Shown in pieces: positions 38,600 through 48,118 of a stretch of DNA of 64,000 nucleotides. The DNA is from Schizochytrium sp. CCTCC M209059 (Eukaryota; Sar; Bigyra; Thraustochytrida; Thraustochytriidae). The position numbers and the translations under genes were made by a program. The stretch covers positions 577,361 through 641,360 of the forward strand of contig KN805381.1 in the NCBI GenBank assembly GCA_000818945.1, given 5' to 3'. The notes beneath the pieces are model-generated. The model was not told where the DNA came from and ran no database searches. It saw nothing but the letters and a program-made list of their open reading frames with translations. How positions within the stretch are numbered: position 1 is the stretch's first letter; the number at the start of each line of letters is the position of its first letter.

Positions 38600-39790
38600 T
38601 CAGAGCTTGGGAGACGACCCAAGGGGACGCATATTGGCCATGGCGGCGATGGACGCACAGGTGTCGAGTGTGACCTCGGGAACGGCCGTGACCATGACGC
38701 TGGCGCCGTGAATGGTGCCACGAAGCTCTTTGCAGGTGGCGCGCACGCCGGCTTTCACAAGGCGACGGTAAAAGACGATGCCTTCATCACGCAAGGGATC
38801 GAACTCGTTGACCTGGATGACGGTGCGCGGAAAAGCCTTGAGGTCCTCGTCGGCAGCAAAAGCAGGCCACGCGAGCGGGTCCTTGCGGCGCAGTGCCTCG
38901 ATGCCGTAGCCGAGAGCCGGAATGTTGTTGCCGGCCATCTCGAGAAAGATGCCGTTGTTGACGCTGTTGAGATGGCTAGTTCCCAAAATACCATTGTTCG
39001 TGACGTCCTGAGGCCAGCGGCCCGCAATGTAAGGGCACATGACATAGATACCGTGCTGCACAAGGTCGCGGCGGCCTTCCTTTAGGGCCTTGAGAGTGAC
39101 GGCCAAGGTAAGGTTGCCGCCCCCACTCTCGCCAGCAACAATGATGCGATCGTCGATTCCAAGCGCAGCTTTATTGTCATGAATCCACCGAAGGGCGCTA
39201 TAGCAGTCGTTGAGGCCCGCAGGGAAAGGTGCAACCTCGGGGTTGGACGGTGTCGGCATTTCGCAGTTCCGAAAGTCGGGAAGAACCACAACGACGCCCT
39301 GCTTGGCCAGAATGCGCCCAAGAACCTGGTATTCCGGGTTGAAGGCGCTGTTGGTCGCCATGCCGCCGCCGTGAATGTACATGACGCAGGGCAAAGGACC
39401 TTGGCTCGCGGAGGCGGCCGAAGGTTTGATGACCGACAATTTGATGGAGTTGCCATCCGGTTGAGAGACGATTTCCTCCTGGGATTGCTCGATGTCGTTG
39501 CCAGCCCAGAGCGCGCGGATCTCCTGAGAGGGCTTAGGGGGCTTCTCCATGGACTTTATGATCTTGGTCAGCTTGACCAAATCCTGCATGCGTCGCTCGA
39601 GAAGATCCTCGCGTGTGGAAACATTGATATTGGAGTTCGTCATAAAGGCGAAGGCCGGGAGCAGGGCCCGCATTACGTCATTCTTGTACCTCGGGTCCAC
39701 CTCCGGGTGCTCGAAGAGCCGCTTGCGAAATTTTTCCATGAGAGCCTTGTCGGCCTCGTCGCCGCCGCCGCCGCCGCCGCCGCCGCTCAT
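38600..39790 (-). CDS. HSL-family alpha/beta hydrolase (copy 2)
   Basis: 396 residues, a paralogue of the gene at 36290 over its full length. HGGG is at 140-143, nucleophile S222 in GESGGGNL (Glu where copy 1 has Asp), acid D331 in NEFDPLRDEG and base H361 in GTIHGAS. It begins with a run of eight glycines encoded by GCC/GGC triplets, absent from copy 1, probably from triplet-repeat growth. It ends SPKL, which is close to but not a canonical PTS1. Same-strand, adjacent arrangement indicates tandem duplication followed by divergence. It diverges from the quinone-reductase-like gene at 40282. Confidence 0.9.
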   Translation of the reverse strand: MSGGGGGGGGDEADKALMEKFRKRLFEHPEVDPRYKNDVMRALLPAFAFMTNSNINVSTREDLLERRMQDLVKLTKIIKSMEKPPKPSQEIRALWAGNDIEQSQEEIVSQPDGNSIKLSVIKPSAASASQGPLPCVMYIHGGGMATNSAFNPEYQVLGRILAKQGVVVVLPDFRNCEMPTPSNPEVAPFPAGLNDCYSALRWIHDNKAALGIDDRIIVAGESGGGNLTLAVTLKALKEGRRDLVQHGIYVMCPYIAGRWPQDVTNNGILGTSHLNSVNNGIFLEMAGNNIPALGYGIEALRRKDPLAWPAFAADEDLKAFPRTVIQVNEFDPLRDEGIVFYRRLVKAGVRATCKELRGTIHGASVMVTAVPEVTLDTCASIAAMANMRPLGSSPKL

Positions 39791-40038
39791 GGTACTTGGT
39801 ATCCTTGCTTGTCCTTTCCCTTGCCTTGACCCGCTTGCTCACGAGCTGCCACTGCTGCCCCTGCCGTATACCTCTCTTAGCCCACGCTCGGCGCCGGGTG
39901 TCGTGTCGCTAGCGCGTGTTTCTGGCGGACAGTCTGGTCTGCGTCCGTCTCCTCGCACGGCTGTCGCCACACGTTTGCGGTATGAACTCACGCTGCAGCT
40001 GCCTGCTCTGCAATCTGCTCTGCCCTTCTTTGCTCTGC

Positions 40039-40076
40039 TGCTCTGCTCTGCTCTGCTCTGCTCTGCTCTGCTCTGC
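40039..40076. repeat. CTCTG pentamer array
   Basis: About seven and a half CTCTG units at the middle of a divergent promoter, about 205 bases from the plus-strand start and 250 from the minus-strand start. Confidence 0.9.
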
Positions 40077-40179
40077 GCCTTGATTTGTTCGGCATGCAAC
40101 ATGAGCGGGCTTGAGGTCGGACGTTGGGTCGGACTCGAGCGACCTCGGTCAACTCGACCCGGACCCGTTCTTGCAGGAG

Positions 40180-40187
40180 ACGTACGT
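40180..40187. promoter_or_regulatory. ACGTACGT palindrome in 5' flank
   Basis: Perfect 8-bp palindrome within GACGTACGTATACC, 95 bases upstream of the start codon at 40282. Confidence 0.35.
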
Positions 40188-40281
40188 ATACCCGTATCTT
40201 TGGCGGGAGCGAGCGCAAGCGAGCAAGCCAAGGGCGAGCGCGTATTCAAGGCGCAGGGCAGAGCGGAGTGGAAAGCAGAAG

Positions 40282-41364
40282 ATGGCGGGCCCGAGGCAGC
40301 AGCGCGCGGTAATCCGCAAGCCGGCGGAGTCCTTTGAGGATGCCTTGCAGCACATGGAGGTGGCGGACGATGACCGCGGGCTGGAGACCAAGACGCTCGG
40401 ACCGCAAGAGGTCCTGTTGAACGTCAAGGCGTGCTGCATTAACTATCCCGATCTCTTGCAGACAACCAACGGGTACCAGCACAAGCAGACCTTTCCGTAC
40501 ACGCCGGGTCTCGAGGTATCTGGGGAAGTTGTCCGTATTGGCGAGGGTGTCAAGGTCGATGAGCTCAAGCCAGGTTCGCAGGTCATGATCATGTGCGGCG
40601 GCCAAGGATTGGCCACCCAGCTCGTAGTTGATGCCAAGCAGTGTGTTGCGATGCCCCCGAACCTGAGTTTTGCGGAGGCCGCGGCGTTTCGGATCGGATA
40701 CGAAACGGCCTGGCATTGCCTCTTTGAGCGGGGTAACATTCACAGCGACGACGTCGTTCTCGTGACTGGAGCCACTGGAGGCATGGGTCTTGCCGCGGTG
40801 CAGGTGGCGAAGAAAGTGTTTGGATGCACGGTGATTGCGGCCGGAGGATCGGACGAGAAGCTGGCCGAGGTGCAGCGCGTGGGTGGCGCCGACCACGTCG
40901 TCAACTACAACACGGATCCTCAGTTTAGTAAGACTGTCAAGTTGCTGACGGGAGGCAATGGCGTGAGCTTGTACTTTGATACGGTTGGCGGCGAGATTTT
41001 CCAGCAGGGTCTGCGATCGACGGCCTTTGCTGCCCGCGTCTTGATTGTTGGATTCACCAGCGGCGAGCGACCCAAGATTCCTGCCAACTACGTGCTCATC
41101 AAGTGCCTTGCAGTATTTGGATGCCGCGCAGGCGAGGTTTTGCAGCGTCTTCCAGACGCAGCGAACGCAATTGCTGGCCCACGCAGAACGCGCCTGAACC
41201 AGTACGCGGAGCGTGGCTGGCTCAAGCCCCACGTCTCGCACAAGTTTCCCCTCACAACCGAGGGCGTTCGCAGGGCGTACAAGGCTCTCATGGACCGCCA
41301 GGTCGTTGGTCGTGTCTGTGTGATTTGCGACGAGATCTCTCCTGCATCCAGCTCCAAGCTTTGA
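40282..41364 (+). CDS. quinone oxidoreductase-like MDR, peroxisomal (SKL)
   Basis: 360 residues. A medium-chain reductase of the zinc-free quinone oxidoreductase type: an N-terminal GroES-like fold (LNVKACCINYPDLLQ, PGLEVSGEVVRIGEGV), then a Rossmann domain with TGATGGMGLAAVQVAK at 162-177 for NADPH, and YFDTVGG at 231-237. The structural zinc cysteine cluster of alcohol dehydrogenases is absent. The C-terminus is SSSKL, a canonical PTS1, so it should be imported into peroxisomes. The ATG at 40282 starts just before the conserved fold; an in-phase upstream extension is Arg/Ser-rich and has no ATG. Natural substrate unknown; relatives reduce quinones or enoyl compounds. Confidence 0.88.
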   Translation: MAGPRQQRAVIRKPAESFEDALQHMEVADDDRGLETKTLGPQEVLLNVKACCINYPDLLQTTNGYQHKQTFPYTPGLEVSGEVVRIGEGVKVDELKPGSQVMIMCGGQGLATQLVVDAKQCVAMPPNLSFAEAAAFRIGYETAWHCLFERGNIHSDDVVLVTGATGGMGLAAVQVAKKVFGCTVIAAGGSDEKLAEVQRVGGADHVVNYNTDPQFSKTVKLLTGGNGVSLYFDTVGGEIFQQGLRSTAFAARVLIVGFTSGERPKIPANYVLIKCLAVFGCRAGEVLQRLPDAANAIAGPRRTRLNQYAERGWLKPHVSHKFPLTTEGVRRAYKALMDRQVVGRVCVICDEISPASSSKL

Positions 41365-41677
41365 ATTTTTTAATGTTGACGCAGACAGGCAGGCAGGCGC
41401 AAAACTAAAAAAAGGGGAGGAGAAGGGTGTCATGAGTCCCCCTTCCTAAATTGCCAAAAGAATGGTTTTTGGGGATTAGCATAAAAGCGAGCAAGCACAT
41501 CATCCTCTGATCCTGAAGAAAGTATGCGTTGATTATGAAACCTTGAATAGCCAGACGAAGCACAAAGGTATCCATCATGTAAAAGCGTAAATAATAGTTT
41601 TCTTCCTTGTGCAAAAGCGTTTCGCCAGAATGCCCTATTTCCCGCTTTTGCCAGGAGCACATTGCGCAGTATCGCAA
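41365..41677. other. convergent 3' spacer
   Basis: Spacer between the reductase (plus) and DDI1 (minus). GGCAGGCAGG near 41388 and A/G-rich sequence. Nothing else is seen. Confidence 0.6.
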
Positions 41678-42970
41678 TTAGGAATTCTTCTCTCCAGAGC
41701 TCTTCGGCTCGCCCTCTCCGGCTTCGTCAGAGTTGGGCTGCTTGTTGGGATTGTACCCGAGCGTCCCGCCCTTGGTTTCGGGAAGGTCTTTTTCATGCAA
41801 AAAGGGCGTCGAGACGCGACCCGAGGCGCCCTCAAAGTAGAGTTTACCGTCGGCGAGATCGATGCTGCAGCGATGGCGCTTGAGCATATCGAGGCCAAGA
41901 AGCATTTCCATATTGGAGTCACCAAGCCCCTGCGAATCGTCCATGACGGTGAGGGTAATGGTAAAGTTGTCGGTCCCGATTTTACACATGGCCAGATGGA
42001 CGCGTCCGAGCGTCCGACCCGTGCCGACGCCGACTACCTGACCAGCAAAGCGCTTGTCAATGTCCTTGTAAAGGTTACATTTCTCGGCGCATTTGCCGCT
42101 CATGACTGACGATTGCGCGCCGCTATCCACGAAGGCCTGAAGAGCGACCCCGTTAATCTCCACCTCGATGTAAAGCATGAGAACGCGCGAGAGGGACTCT
42201 GGGTAATATTGCATCATTTGCATGTACTGCTCCTGGATACGTTCCTTTTGAATCTTTTCACCGAAATATTTGTTCGCTTCCTCGTCCATAGGATTCGTGC
42301 GAAGTCGAGCCTCCATCTCGCGATCCTTGCGATCCGATGTGAGCTTTGCAATGGTGGACTCAGTTGCGTTCATCATCATAAAAGTACGAAGTTCCCGCAC
42401 AGCTGTCGCGCGATCCTTGCGCATGTGCGCGGCAAGTTCTTCGTTGTGAAAGTTGAGCTCTTGCAGCACCTTGGGGTTCGCCTGGAGGATATCGACAATG
42501 TGCGCCGGATTGGTATTGTGCGCCATGACCTCGTCGACGGACATGCCTTCCCAGAAAACGGGCCCGGAGGCCTGGGCACCAGCTTGCCCGACACTAGCGC
42601 CAAGGCCCGCGCTTGCGCCACGTGCGCCCGAGGAGGCCGGCGGCGAAGCGCCTGCCGGCAAGGATAGTCCCTGACGTTGGGGCAAGGCCGCCGCCGACGA
42701 TGACGACTGTTGCTGGCCTTGCCGGCCTTGTTGTTGCTGTTGTGACTGGAGAGCATTATTGTTCGTCACCAGCACAAAGTCATTGTTCTGCAGCCCCGCC
42801 GAGGACAGCGAGCCTTCGGTGGGCAAGACCCTGCCGTTGACGACGAGGACCATGTCGGTCTGGGGCACGCCTAAGAGTGCCTCGACGAAGCCGCGAACCT
42901 CGGATAGGGCCATGGAGTCCGCCAGGTCGAGCGACTCCACGCGCCCATCCGCGCTAAAGGTCAGCTGCAT
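41678..42970 (-). CDS. DDI1: DDI1-like ubiquitin-linked aspartyl protease
   Basis: 430 residues. An N-terminal ubiquitin-like domain (about 1-70, MQLTFSADGRVESLDL, NGRVLP) is followed by a Gln/Ser/Ala-rich linker. A helical domain (about 137-255; NPAHIVDILQANPKVLQEL, NPMDEEANKYFGEKIQ) comes next. A retropepsin-fold protease domain follows (about 262-385) with active-site D282 in VDSGAQSSVM and the later LLGLDMLKRHRCSIDL block. This is the order of DDI1/DDI2, shuttle factors that bind ubiquitinated proteins and cleave them in stress responses and proteasome control. The C-terminal UBA domain found in yeast and many other members is missing: after about 400 the chain is short, acidic and Ser-rich. 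It works in the cytosol or nucleus as a dimer in known cases. Confidence 0.93.
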   Translation of the reverse strand: MQLTFSADGRVESLDLADSMALSEVRGFVEALLGVPQTDMVLVVNGRVLPTEGSLSSAGLQNNDFVLVTNNNALQSQQQQQGRQGQQQSSSSAAALPQRQGLSLPAGASPPASSGARGASAGLGASVGQAGAQASGPVFWEGMSVDEVMAHNTNPAHIVDILQANPKVLQELNFHNEELAAHMRKDRATAVRELRTFMMMNATESTIAKLTSDRKDREMEARLRTNPMDEEANKYFGEKIQKERIQEQYMQMMQYYPESLSRVLMLYIEVEINGVALQAFVDSGAQSSVMSGKCAEKCNLYKDIDKRFAGQVVGVGTGRTLGRVHLAMCKIGTDNFTITLTVMDDSQGLGDSNMEMLLGLDMLKRHRCSIDLADGKLYFEGASGRVSTPFLHEKDLPETKGGTLGYNPNKQPNSDEAGEGEPKSSGEKNS

Positions 42971-43040
42971 GCTTGCGTCGAGAGCGAACTCGTCTTTCGT
43001 CGCGCGGCACCGAGAGTTTCTGACGGTGCTGCCGATCTCG

Positions 43041-43062
43041 CTTTGCTATGCTATGCTATGCT
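43041..43062. repeat. TGCTA pentamer repeat
   Basis: Four TGCTA units about 75 bases upstream of the DDI1 start codon. Confidence 0.85.
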
Positions 43063-43458
43063 TTCCTTCTTTTTTTTTTTGCCAGGCCTTCTTCTTCTCT
43101 CCAATGCTAGAGAGATGAAAAACCCTGGGCCTGACTCTCCAGTCACAGTCAGCAGCAGCCAGGCGGCCACCAAGCTCTGCGGGTAAGCGCGTAAGCCAGC
43201 GGGCAATGAGGGACTCGAAGGGACGAAGGGAGACAGTTTCTTTTTTGCCAGAGCGATGCGCGTGACGAGGCAAAGGACAGATCAACTTGAATAGCGACGC
43301 TGGATTCGAACACATTGCGTTCCGCAACATCTTGGTGGGCCATTGGGGGTTCCCGTGCTGGCTGGTGCAAGCTGGCTTGTGCAAGCTTGAAGCAAGGTGA
43401 CAGATTGCAGGAGCGCATGTAGGGAAAAGGGGGCAGGGCTGTATGAAGTGTGCAAGAA

Positions 43459-43495
43459 AGCAAGCCAAGCCAAGCCAAGCCAAGCCAAGCCAAAG
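43459..43495. repeat. CAAGC pentamer repeat
   Basis: About six CAAGC units, 50-80 bases past the stop codon of the FGYE-repeat gene (minus strand) and thus in its 3' flank. Confidence 0.85.
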
Positions 43496-43540
43496 CAACA
43501 AGCAAGAAAGCCAAAAGACAAGTGGAATCATGTCTATATG

Positions 43541-44209
43541 CTAGTCATAGCCAAAGACGATGTTCGTCTTTTGTTGTGCCTGCTTGGTGCTGAACAAGCC
43601 AGGAGGCGGCCGTTTCGTAACATCATGGCCAGGCAATTGGCTTGACGTAGAGTACGATGCGGGCTCGACACCAAATGTGACGGCTGTGGTCTTGAGCGTG
43701 TTGACAAACTCCTTAATGCGGCGCTTCTCCTGTTTGCGAGAGGCGGAATCGGTGCCAGGGTTTACGAATGCAGACTGGGTCTGTGACTGCGCTACGCTGT
43801 TCTCGTAGCCCCAGGTAATATTTGAGGTTGCCGTCCTCTTGACTTTTTTGTTTTCCTCAATGAAACGTGCTGTGTGATGAGCCATCTCGTCAAAAGAGGG
43901 CCCTGTCTCGCGCTGATAATCGGGCTTCTCGTACCCGAGCACAAAATTAGTCTTTTTCAGCTCTTCGCCCCTGTTCACCTTGACGACGGCATTGCCCGAG
44001 GTGCGCGGATCTGGCAGCCCGTTGCTGGTAGTGTATTCGAGGCGCTCCGTGCCGAATCCCCAGTGCACAGTCTTGTTGTCTGGGTTGACTTTCTCCGTAA
44101 AGTGTTCGGGGCCGTGTTGTCGCACGCTGTCTTTGGTCGCTTCCATGCAGCTACCCGTGGTCGTTGTCCAGTCAGGCTCCTCATAGCCAAAGACGATGCG
44201 CCGTGCCAT
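43541..44209 (-). CDS. FGYE-motif repeat protein, probable axonemal
   Basis: 222 residues. A short motif recurs through the chain: RIVFGYEEPDW near the start, TVHWGFGTERLEY, NFVLGYEKPDYQRETG, NITWGYENS, TAVTFGVEPASYSTSS and, at the end, NIVFGYD. The spacing is 35-50 residues. Repeats of aromatic-Gly-Tyr with a following PD(W/Y) and Tyr-Ser are typical of flagellar microtubule-associated or inner proteins, which wrap tubulin as extended chains. I do not recognise the exact family, so the axonemal role is inference, supported by the TTC29-like gene in the window. No signal or membrane segment. The frame upstream opens with GTG; the ATG at 44209 is used. Confidence 0.72.
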   Translation of the reverse strand: MARRIVFGYEEPDWTTTTGSCMEATKDSVRQHGPEHFTEKVNPDNKTVHWGFGTERLEYTTSNGLPDPRTSGNAVVKVNRGEELKKTNFVLGYEKPDYQRETGPSFDEMAHHTARFIEENKKVKRTATSNITWGYENSVAQSQTQSAFVNPGTDSASRKQEKRRIKEFVNTLKTTAVTFGVEPASYSTSSQLPGHDVTKRPPPGLFSTKQAQQKTNIVFGYD

Positions 44210-44944
44210 TGTGGCGCTCTGGTGTGCCTCCGACACGCGAGATTTAGACGATCAGCGGCACAATATTTATATCCACAAGGACCAGCAGGCTGTCGGCGGC
44301 AAGCAGCAGGAGCACGCGCACCCAGCGACGAACGTAGCTCGAGCCTTTTCACGTATGGCTGATTGACCTCGACCTGCTCAAACGAAGCCTTGCGCGCGCA
44401 CACGGGCGCGTTCGTCGCGCTCCGACACTGTATGTAGCAAACGTCTAATACTTTTCTTATTTTCACACGCCGCAGAGGTTTCCATTTTTAGCCAATGCAT
44501 GTACTACGTGCATGGGTCTCGAGGTGCAGTGGCGAAGCTGTATTCAAGCTGCCTGAACTTGAGGTCCCAGACTACCAACGGATCTAAATGCCCTATTAAT
44601 TTTTATAGACCACATTGTTTCCATCGATTTTACAGCTCGAAGTTAGCTGCCCGTACGATACGAAACCTTGCTGCCCGTACGGTATGCAACCGTGCTACGT
44701 TCTCGCTTTTGCTCGCCCATCAAATGCTTGTGAACTACGAGAAGTAGTAAGAGTGGAGATACGATCAAGGAGCCGACTGAGAGCGAAGCAAGATTTCGGT
44801 CTTCATTGGAACGGCATGAAAAGCAAGCAGAATTACGGTCAGAGCGAAAATCTAAATTTCGTCGAGAAAGCCATTAGGCCTAGTGGGGGTTCGAAAAGAA
44901 TTGTACAATGTCGTCGTTGCTAAAGTTTTGCGCAAGGCACTATA
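44210..44944. other. spacer, AT-rich in part
   Basis: Upstream of the FGYE-repeat gene and downstream of the glycosyltransferase. 44500-44940 is AT-richer than most of the window. If the glycosyltransferase has further exons, they would lie here, but I find no matching coding block. Confidence 0.5.
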
Positions 44945-46114
44945 TTAGCGTGTGAAAGGCTCTGTGAAATGGAACGAAACAAACTTGCGCCCGGGCTTGG
45001 CAAAAGCGTCGGGGAGCCACTCGTCAAGCGTCAAGACAGGCACGAGCGAGGCATCAGCCCAGACGCCACCGTATCTGCACACCAGCTCAAGGCGCAAAAG
45101 GTCCGAAAGATGCCAGATGCCACGATGGTCCTTGGGCCACGAGGCCGCCGTGAGCGGAGCAAACTTGGCGAGGGTATCGGCATCGACGACGGTGATGTTC
45201 CAGTCAGGATGGAGCTTGCGCCATCCGTCAATGGCTGCGGAGTTGAGTTTGCTGTGTTTGCGCATGTGCTCTTCGCCCTGAAGCCAGAGTAGCCAAAGGT
45301 TACGTGGCATGGGCATCTCGGGTTGCTTCTCCAAGTCGCGATCCATGCCAGCAGCCTTCTTGTCGAGGTAGGAAAGGTATGGTTTGATTTTGAGATGGCG
45401 CGGGCGCTTGTAGACGGGCACGCCGTCCTTGTAGGAGAGTTTACCCACCTGGGGTCCGGGTTTCCTTGCGTCCGCAGGAAGCTCGCCAAGCGCGTCGATC
45501 GCGTTGCGGGTCTCTTCGTCATTAAGGTACAAGTAGTTTTGCACGTAGTGCACTTGAAAGTAGTTCCACGACGAGCACGAGTTGAAGGCGCAGTGGAAGT
45601 GGTTGAACCACTTGCAGATTTCGCGATTACCTTTGTCCGCGGCGATGAACCACGAGGGCGTGCGGCGCAGCGTCTTGCTGCAGAGGGCCCCAGCTGCCTT
45701 CTTTGGCCGACGTCGTCGAAGGTTGCGTCCAAGGTTGCGCGGGGAGCTCACCGCGTCGGTCGCGTCTGGCGGCGTTGTAAGTGCATTGCAGTCGAGTTCG
45801 GGATCGAGAATGTCGTCTCTCCAATGTATGTCGGTGGTCTCGGCCGCCTCGAACAAGCCCTTTTCGAGAGCGATCGTGTCGTCGGTCTCCGAGCCGACAT
45901 CATCCTCTTGGTAGGGGTCTTTCTCGGTCTCGGGCCTTTCAACCTCGAGGTTTTCGTTGAGCGTTCCTCCTATGCCCGCCGTTGAGATGTACCCGACCAG
46001 GACCAGCGTCAAGACGAATCCTAGCAGGAATGCGCGTCTCGTCATTGGCGAGTGGGCAAGCTCGAACGCGCCATGGTTGTGACCGCAGCCGCGCATGGGA
46101 CCACTCCCAGCCAT
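44945..46114 (-). CDS. type II membrane glycosyltransferase, C-terminus short
   Basis: 389 residues. An N-terminal anchor (MTRRAFLLGFVLTLVLVGYIS, about 24-44) gives a type II Golgi-type topology. After an acidic stem comes a domain with NLWLLWLQGE, PDWNITVVDADTL, and SDLLRLELVCRYGGVWADASLVP, where D354-A-S is the metal/sugar-nucleotide DxD-like motif of the capsular-polysaccharide (Caps_synth / Gly_transf_sug) superfamily. In this family more than a hundred residues normally follow the DxD motif; here the frame stops about 32 residues after it. The gene may be truncated, a pseudogene or missing 3' exons. The longer upstream frame has no ATG before 46114. Confidence 0.72.
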   Translation of the reverse strand: MAGSGPMRGCGHNHGAFELAHSPMTRRAFLLGFVLTLVLVGYISTAGIGGTLNENLEVERPETEKDPYQEDDVGSETDDTIALEKGLFEAAETTDIHWRDDILDPELDCNALTTPPDATDAVSSPRNLGRNLRRRRPKKAAGALCSKTLRRTPSWFIAADKGNREICKWFNHFHCAFNSCSSWNYFQVHYVQNYLYLNDEETRNAIDALGELPADARKPGPQVGKLSYKDGVPVYKRPRHLKIKPYLSYLDKKAAGMDRDLEKQPEMPMPRNLWLLWLQGEEHMRKHSKLNSAAIDGWRKLHPDWNITVVDADTLAKFAPLTAASWPKDHRGIWHLSDLLRLELVCRYGGVWADASLVPVLTLDEWLPDAFAKPGRKFVSFHFTEPFTR

Positions 46115-46479
46115 CCTGCTCACGCCCACGTCTTGTGCAAGTGCTGCTATTGCTGCTGCTACTACCGTCGCTGTCGCTGGCAAATGTGTTTGCAGTATGC
46201 AGTTTTACATTTGCCTGGATGGTCTTCGCATGTAACAGCACATTGCTCACCAACTCTGTGCCTAAGCCGGTCGCGACTGCTTCCACTTTCTTTGCGGCTA
46301 CTCATGTCCATACCGTCGTTGATCGAGCGGCTTGACGCGCCCCACACATGCGTTGTTGGTCGCCCCTCTGCGTCCCACCAGACGTAGCAGTGCGTTGGCT
46401 GCAGCCCATGCGCGCCAGGCCTAGCAGACCACCTGCCGCGCACGCCCCGAGGCGAAGCGTTGGGATGCGAGGCGTTGGG

Positions 46480-46550
46480 ATGCGAGGCGAGGCGAGGCGA
46501 GGCGTGGTAATGCGAGGCGAGGCGAGGCCTGGCGATGCGATGCGATGCGA
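46480..46550. repeat. GGCGA / GCGAT pentamer repeats
   Basis: Imperfect GGCGA units (46485-46535) followed by GCGAT units (46533-46552), with two copies of GTTGGGATGCGAGGC just before. About 370-440 bases upstream of the glycosyltransferase start. Confidence 0.8.
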
Positions 46551-48095
46551 TCGACACCGATGTGAGGGCGTCATCTCCGCTGAGAACACTTCCCTCGAGA
46601 GTCAGTCAGTCTGCACGTGGGTTTAGTGGAAGAGAAACGGCTAGATGTCCACGCGGGCCTGACCCCCGCACCGGACCAACCCGGCTTTTCCCCTGTCTTC
46701 CCTTTCCTTCCAAGCAGCCGGGCTTTTCACTTTCTTTTGATTTTGAATTTTGTTTTTGTTTCCTATCAGGTTGGTTTGTTCAAGTTGCTTTGTGACTGCC
46801 GCCCTGGCCACGGCTCTACCGGCGCTGCCTAAGGCTCGTGGCCACTGCCGCTGCGAGCTCGAGCTGCGCGGCCCGGCGGCGCTGCCGGTCGGCTCGGCAG
46901 GCTGCGGTCGGCAGGTGACGGTCATGCAGCGGCGCGTTGCAGAGCTGGCTGCCGCGAGGCTGCGCTGCAGACCAACGCGGAAGCCGGGGGGGGCTCCTTC
47001 CGCGGCGACGTCAAGCTGGCGCGCCGCGGCGTTGGAACCGACAGTATGTCGTGCACATCGCTATTAAATTAGCTAGCTCGCTGGATGGCTGAAAAGCCGC
47101 TTCCCGGCCGAAGCCAGGCTCTGTCAGACAGGCGAGCTTGACCAAGCGGAGCGACTGCGAGCTGCAGCTGCAGTTGGTCGCATGTCGCGAGCAAACCTTT
47201 GATTGATCGAGCGTAAACGTGTGGCCACCGCGTCCGCGGCGCTCGCACGAGATTTTTTTTTTTTCCGCACGTGTGTTACTTTCCTTTCCTTTCCTCTTGA
47301 CCGGCGTTGTCTCGCTCCAACCAACGCGCGCGGCGCGCTATTGATCACACTATGCTGGTGGCTGGCTGGCTGGCCATGGTGGTGGCTGGCTACGCGCAGG
47401 AGCTGCTCTCTTCGGGTTCACCGCGCTGAACCGAGTGCTAGCGCCTAGCCTAGCAGAACTTGTATAGCTGCCGGCCCACACACTGTGGCGGGGCCCGACG
47501 AGGGGGCACTTCGTACCGGACCCAGCGGCAGCTCCTGCTCCAGGTGGACTGGACCCGACGGGTCGGTGTTTAGCGACGGTCGAAGAGGGAGCAAAGGCCG
47601 CCTGTTGTTGCGGTGCTCCTGTGAATCAAGCATGACAGACCTTCGGGGCAACACAGCACGGGTGCACGCGACGCCGCCTCCCACTTACCATGTCTCCACG
47701 TACGAGGGCGCCCGGGTTGGCCACGGCGGGAAGCGGGCGGGGCGCAGGAGGGCGTAGGCCGGAAGCGGGTAGGCCAAGATCGAGCTGGGTCGCGCCAATC
47801 GCGCTTGGTGCAGTCAGTCGGTACGAGGCGAGAAAAAGAAAAAGAAAAAGAAAGAAATAGGAAACAGCAAGGCGTGTGCCATAACAGATGGAGAAGCTGT
47901 CGTGTATGGCGGCCAAACGCAAGTATGGACCTCCATCATGGACTTTTTCGGAGGAGGGGCGGGGACGGTAGTGACGGAGTCCACACGCCTACGCGCGCTT
48001 GCTTCGGTGAGCGTTACATCGGGGGGAGCACAGTGATGGGTCCGGGCGGGTATAAGGGGGTAGTAAGCGGATAGATTGTGACCGTTTCGGTGGGG

Positions 48096-48118
48096 CCATT
48101 TCTTTCTTCAAGAAATGG
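48096..48118. other. perfect 9-bp hairpin in gene-poor DNA
   Basis: CCATTTCTT and AAGAAATGG pair perfectly around a five-base loop, extendable by a G-T and a G-C pair. It lies in a stretch without genes and could mark a non-coding RNA or be chance. Confidence 0.35.

Larger units (their letters stand above)
39791..40281. other. divergent promoter, hydrolase / quinone reductase
   Basis: 491 bases between two start codons on opposite strands. It holds the CTCTG array (40039-40076) at its centre and ACGTACGT at 40180-40187. The plus-strand frame is open back through it to 40111 but lacks an ATG before 40282. Confidence 0.65.
42971..43540. other. spacer with pentamer repeats
   Basis: Between DDI1 (minus, starts at 42970) and the FGYE-repeat gene (minus, ends at 43541). 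It contains TGCTA units at 43041-43062 and CAAGC units at 43459-43495. A GTTCGAATCC-like word near 43315 on the minus strand was examined for a tRNA, but its stem does not pair. Confidence 0.6.

Noticed and set aside
43300..43340. tRNA-like B box (GTTCGAATCC) on the minus strand
   Set aside because: The flanking bases do not form a T-arm stem, and no matching A box or acceptor stem is found at the right distance.
46620..47070. Overlapping frames of about 100 codons in GC-rich DNA
   Set aside because: Both strands are open, with Ala/Arg/Pro composition and no motif.
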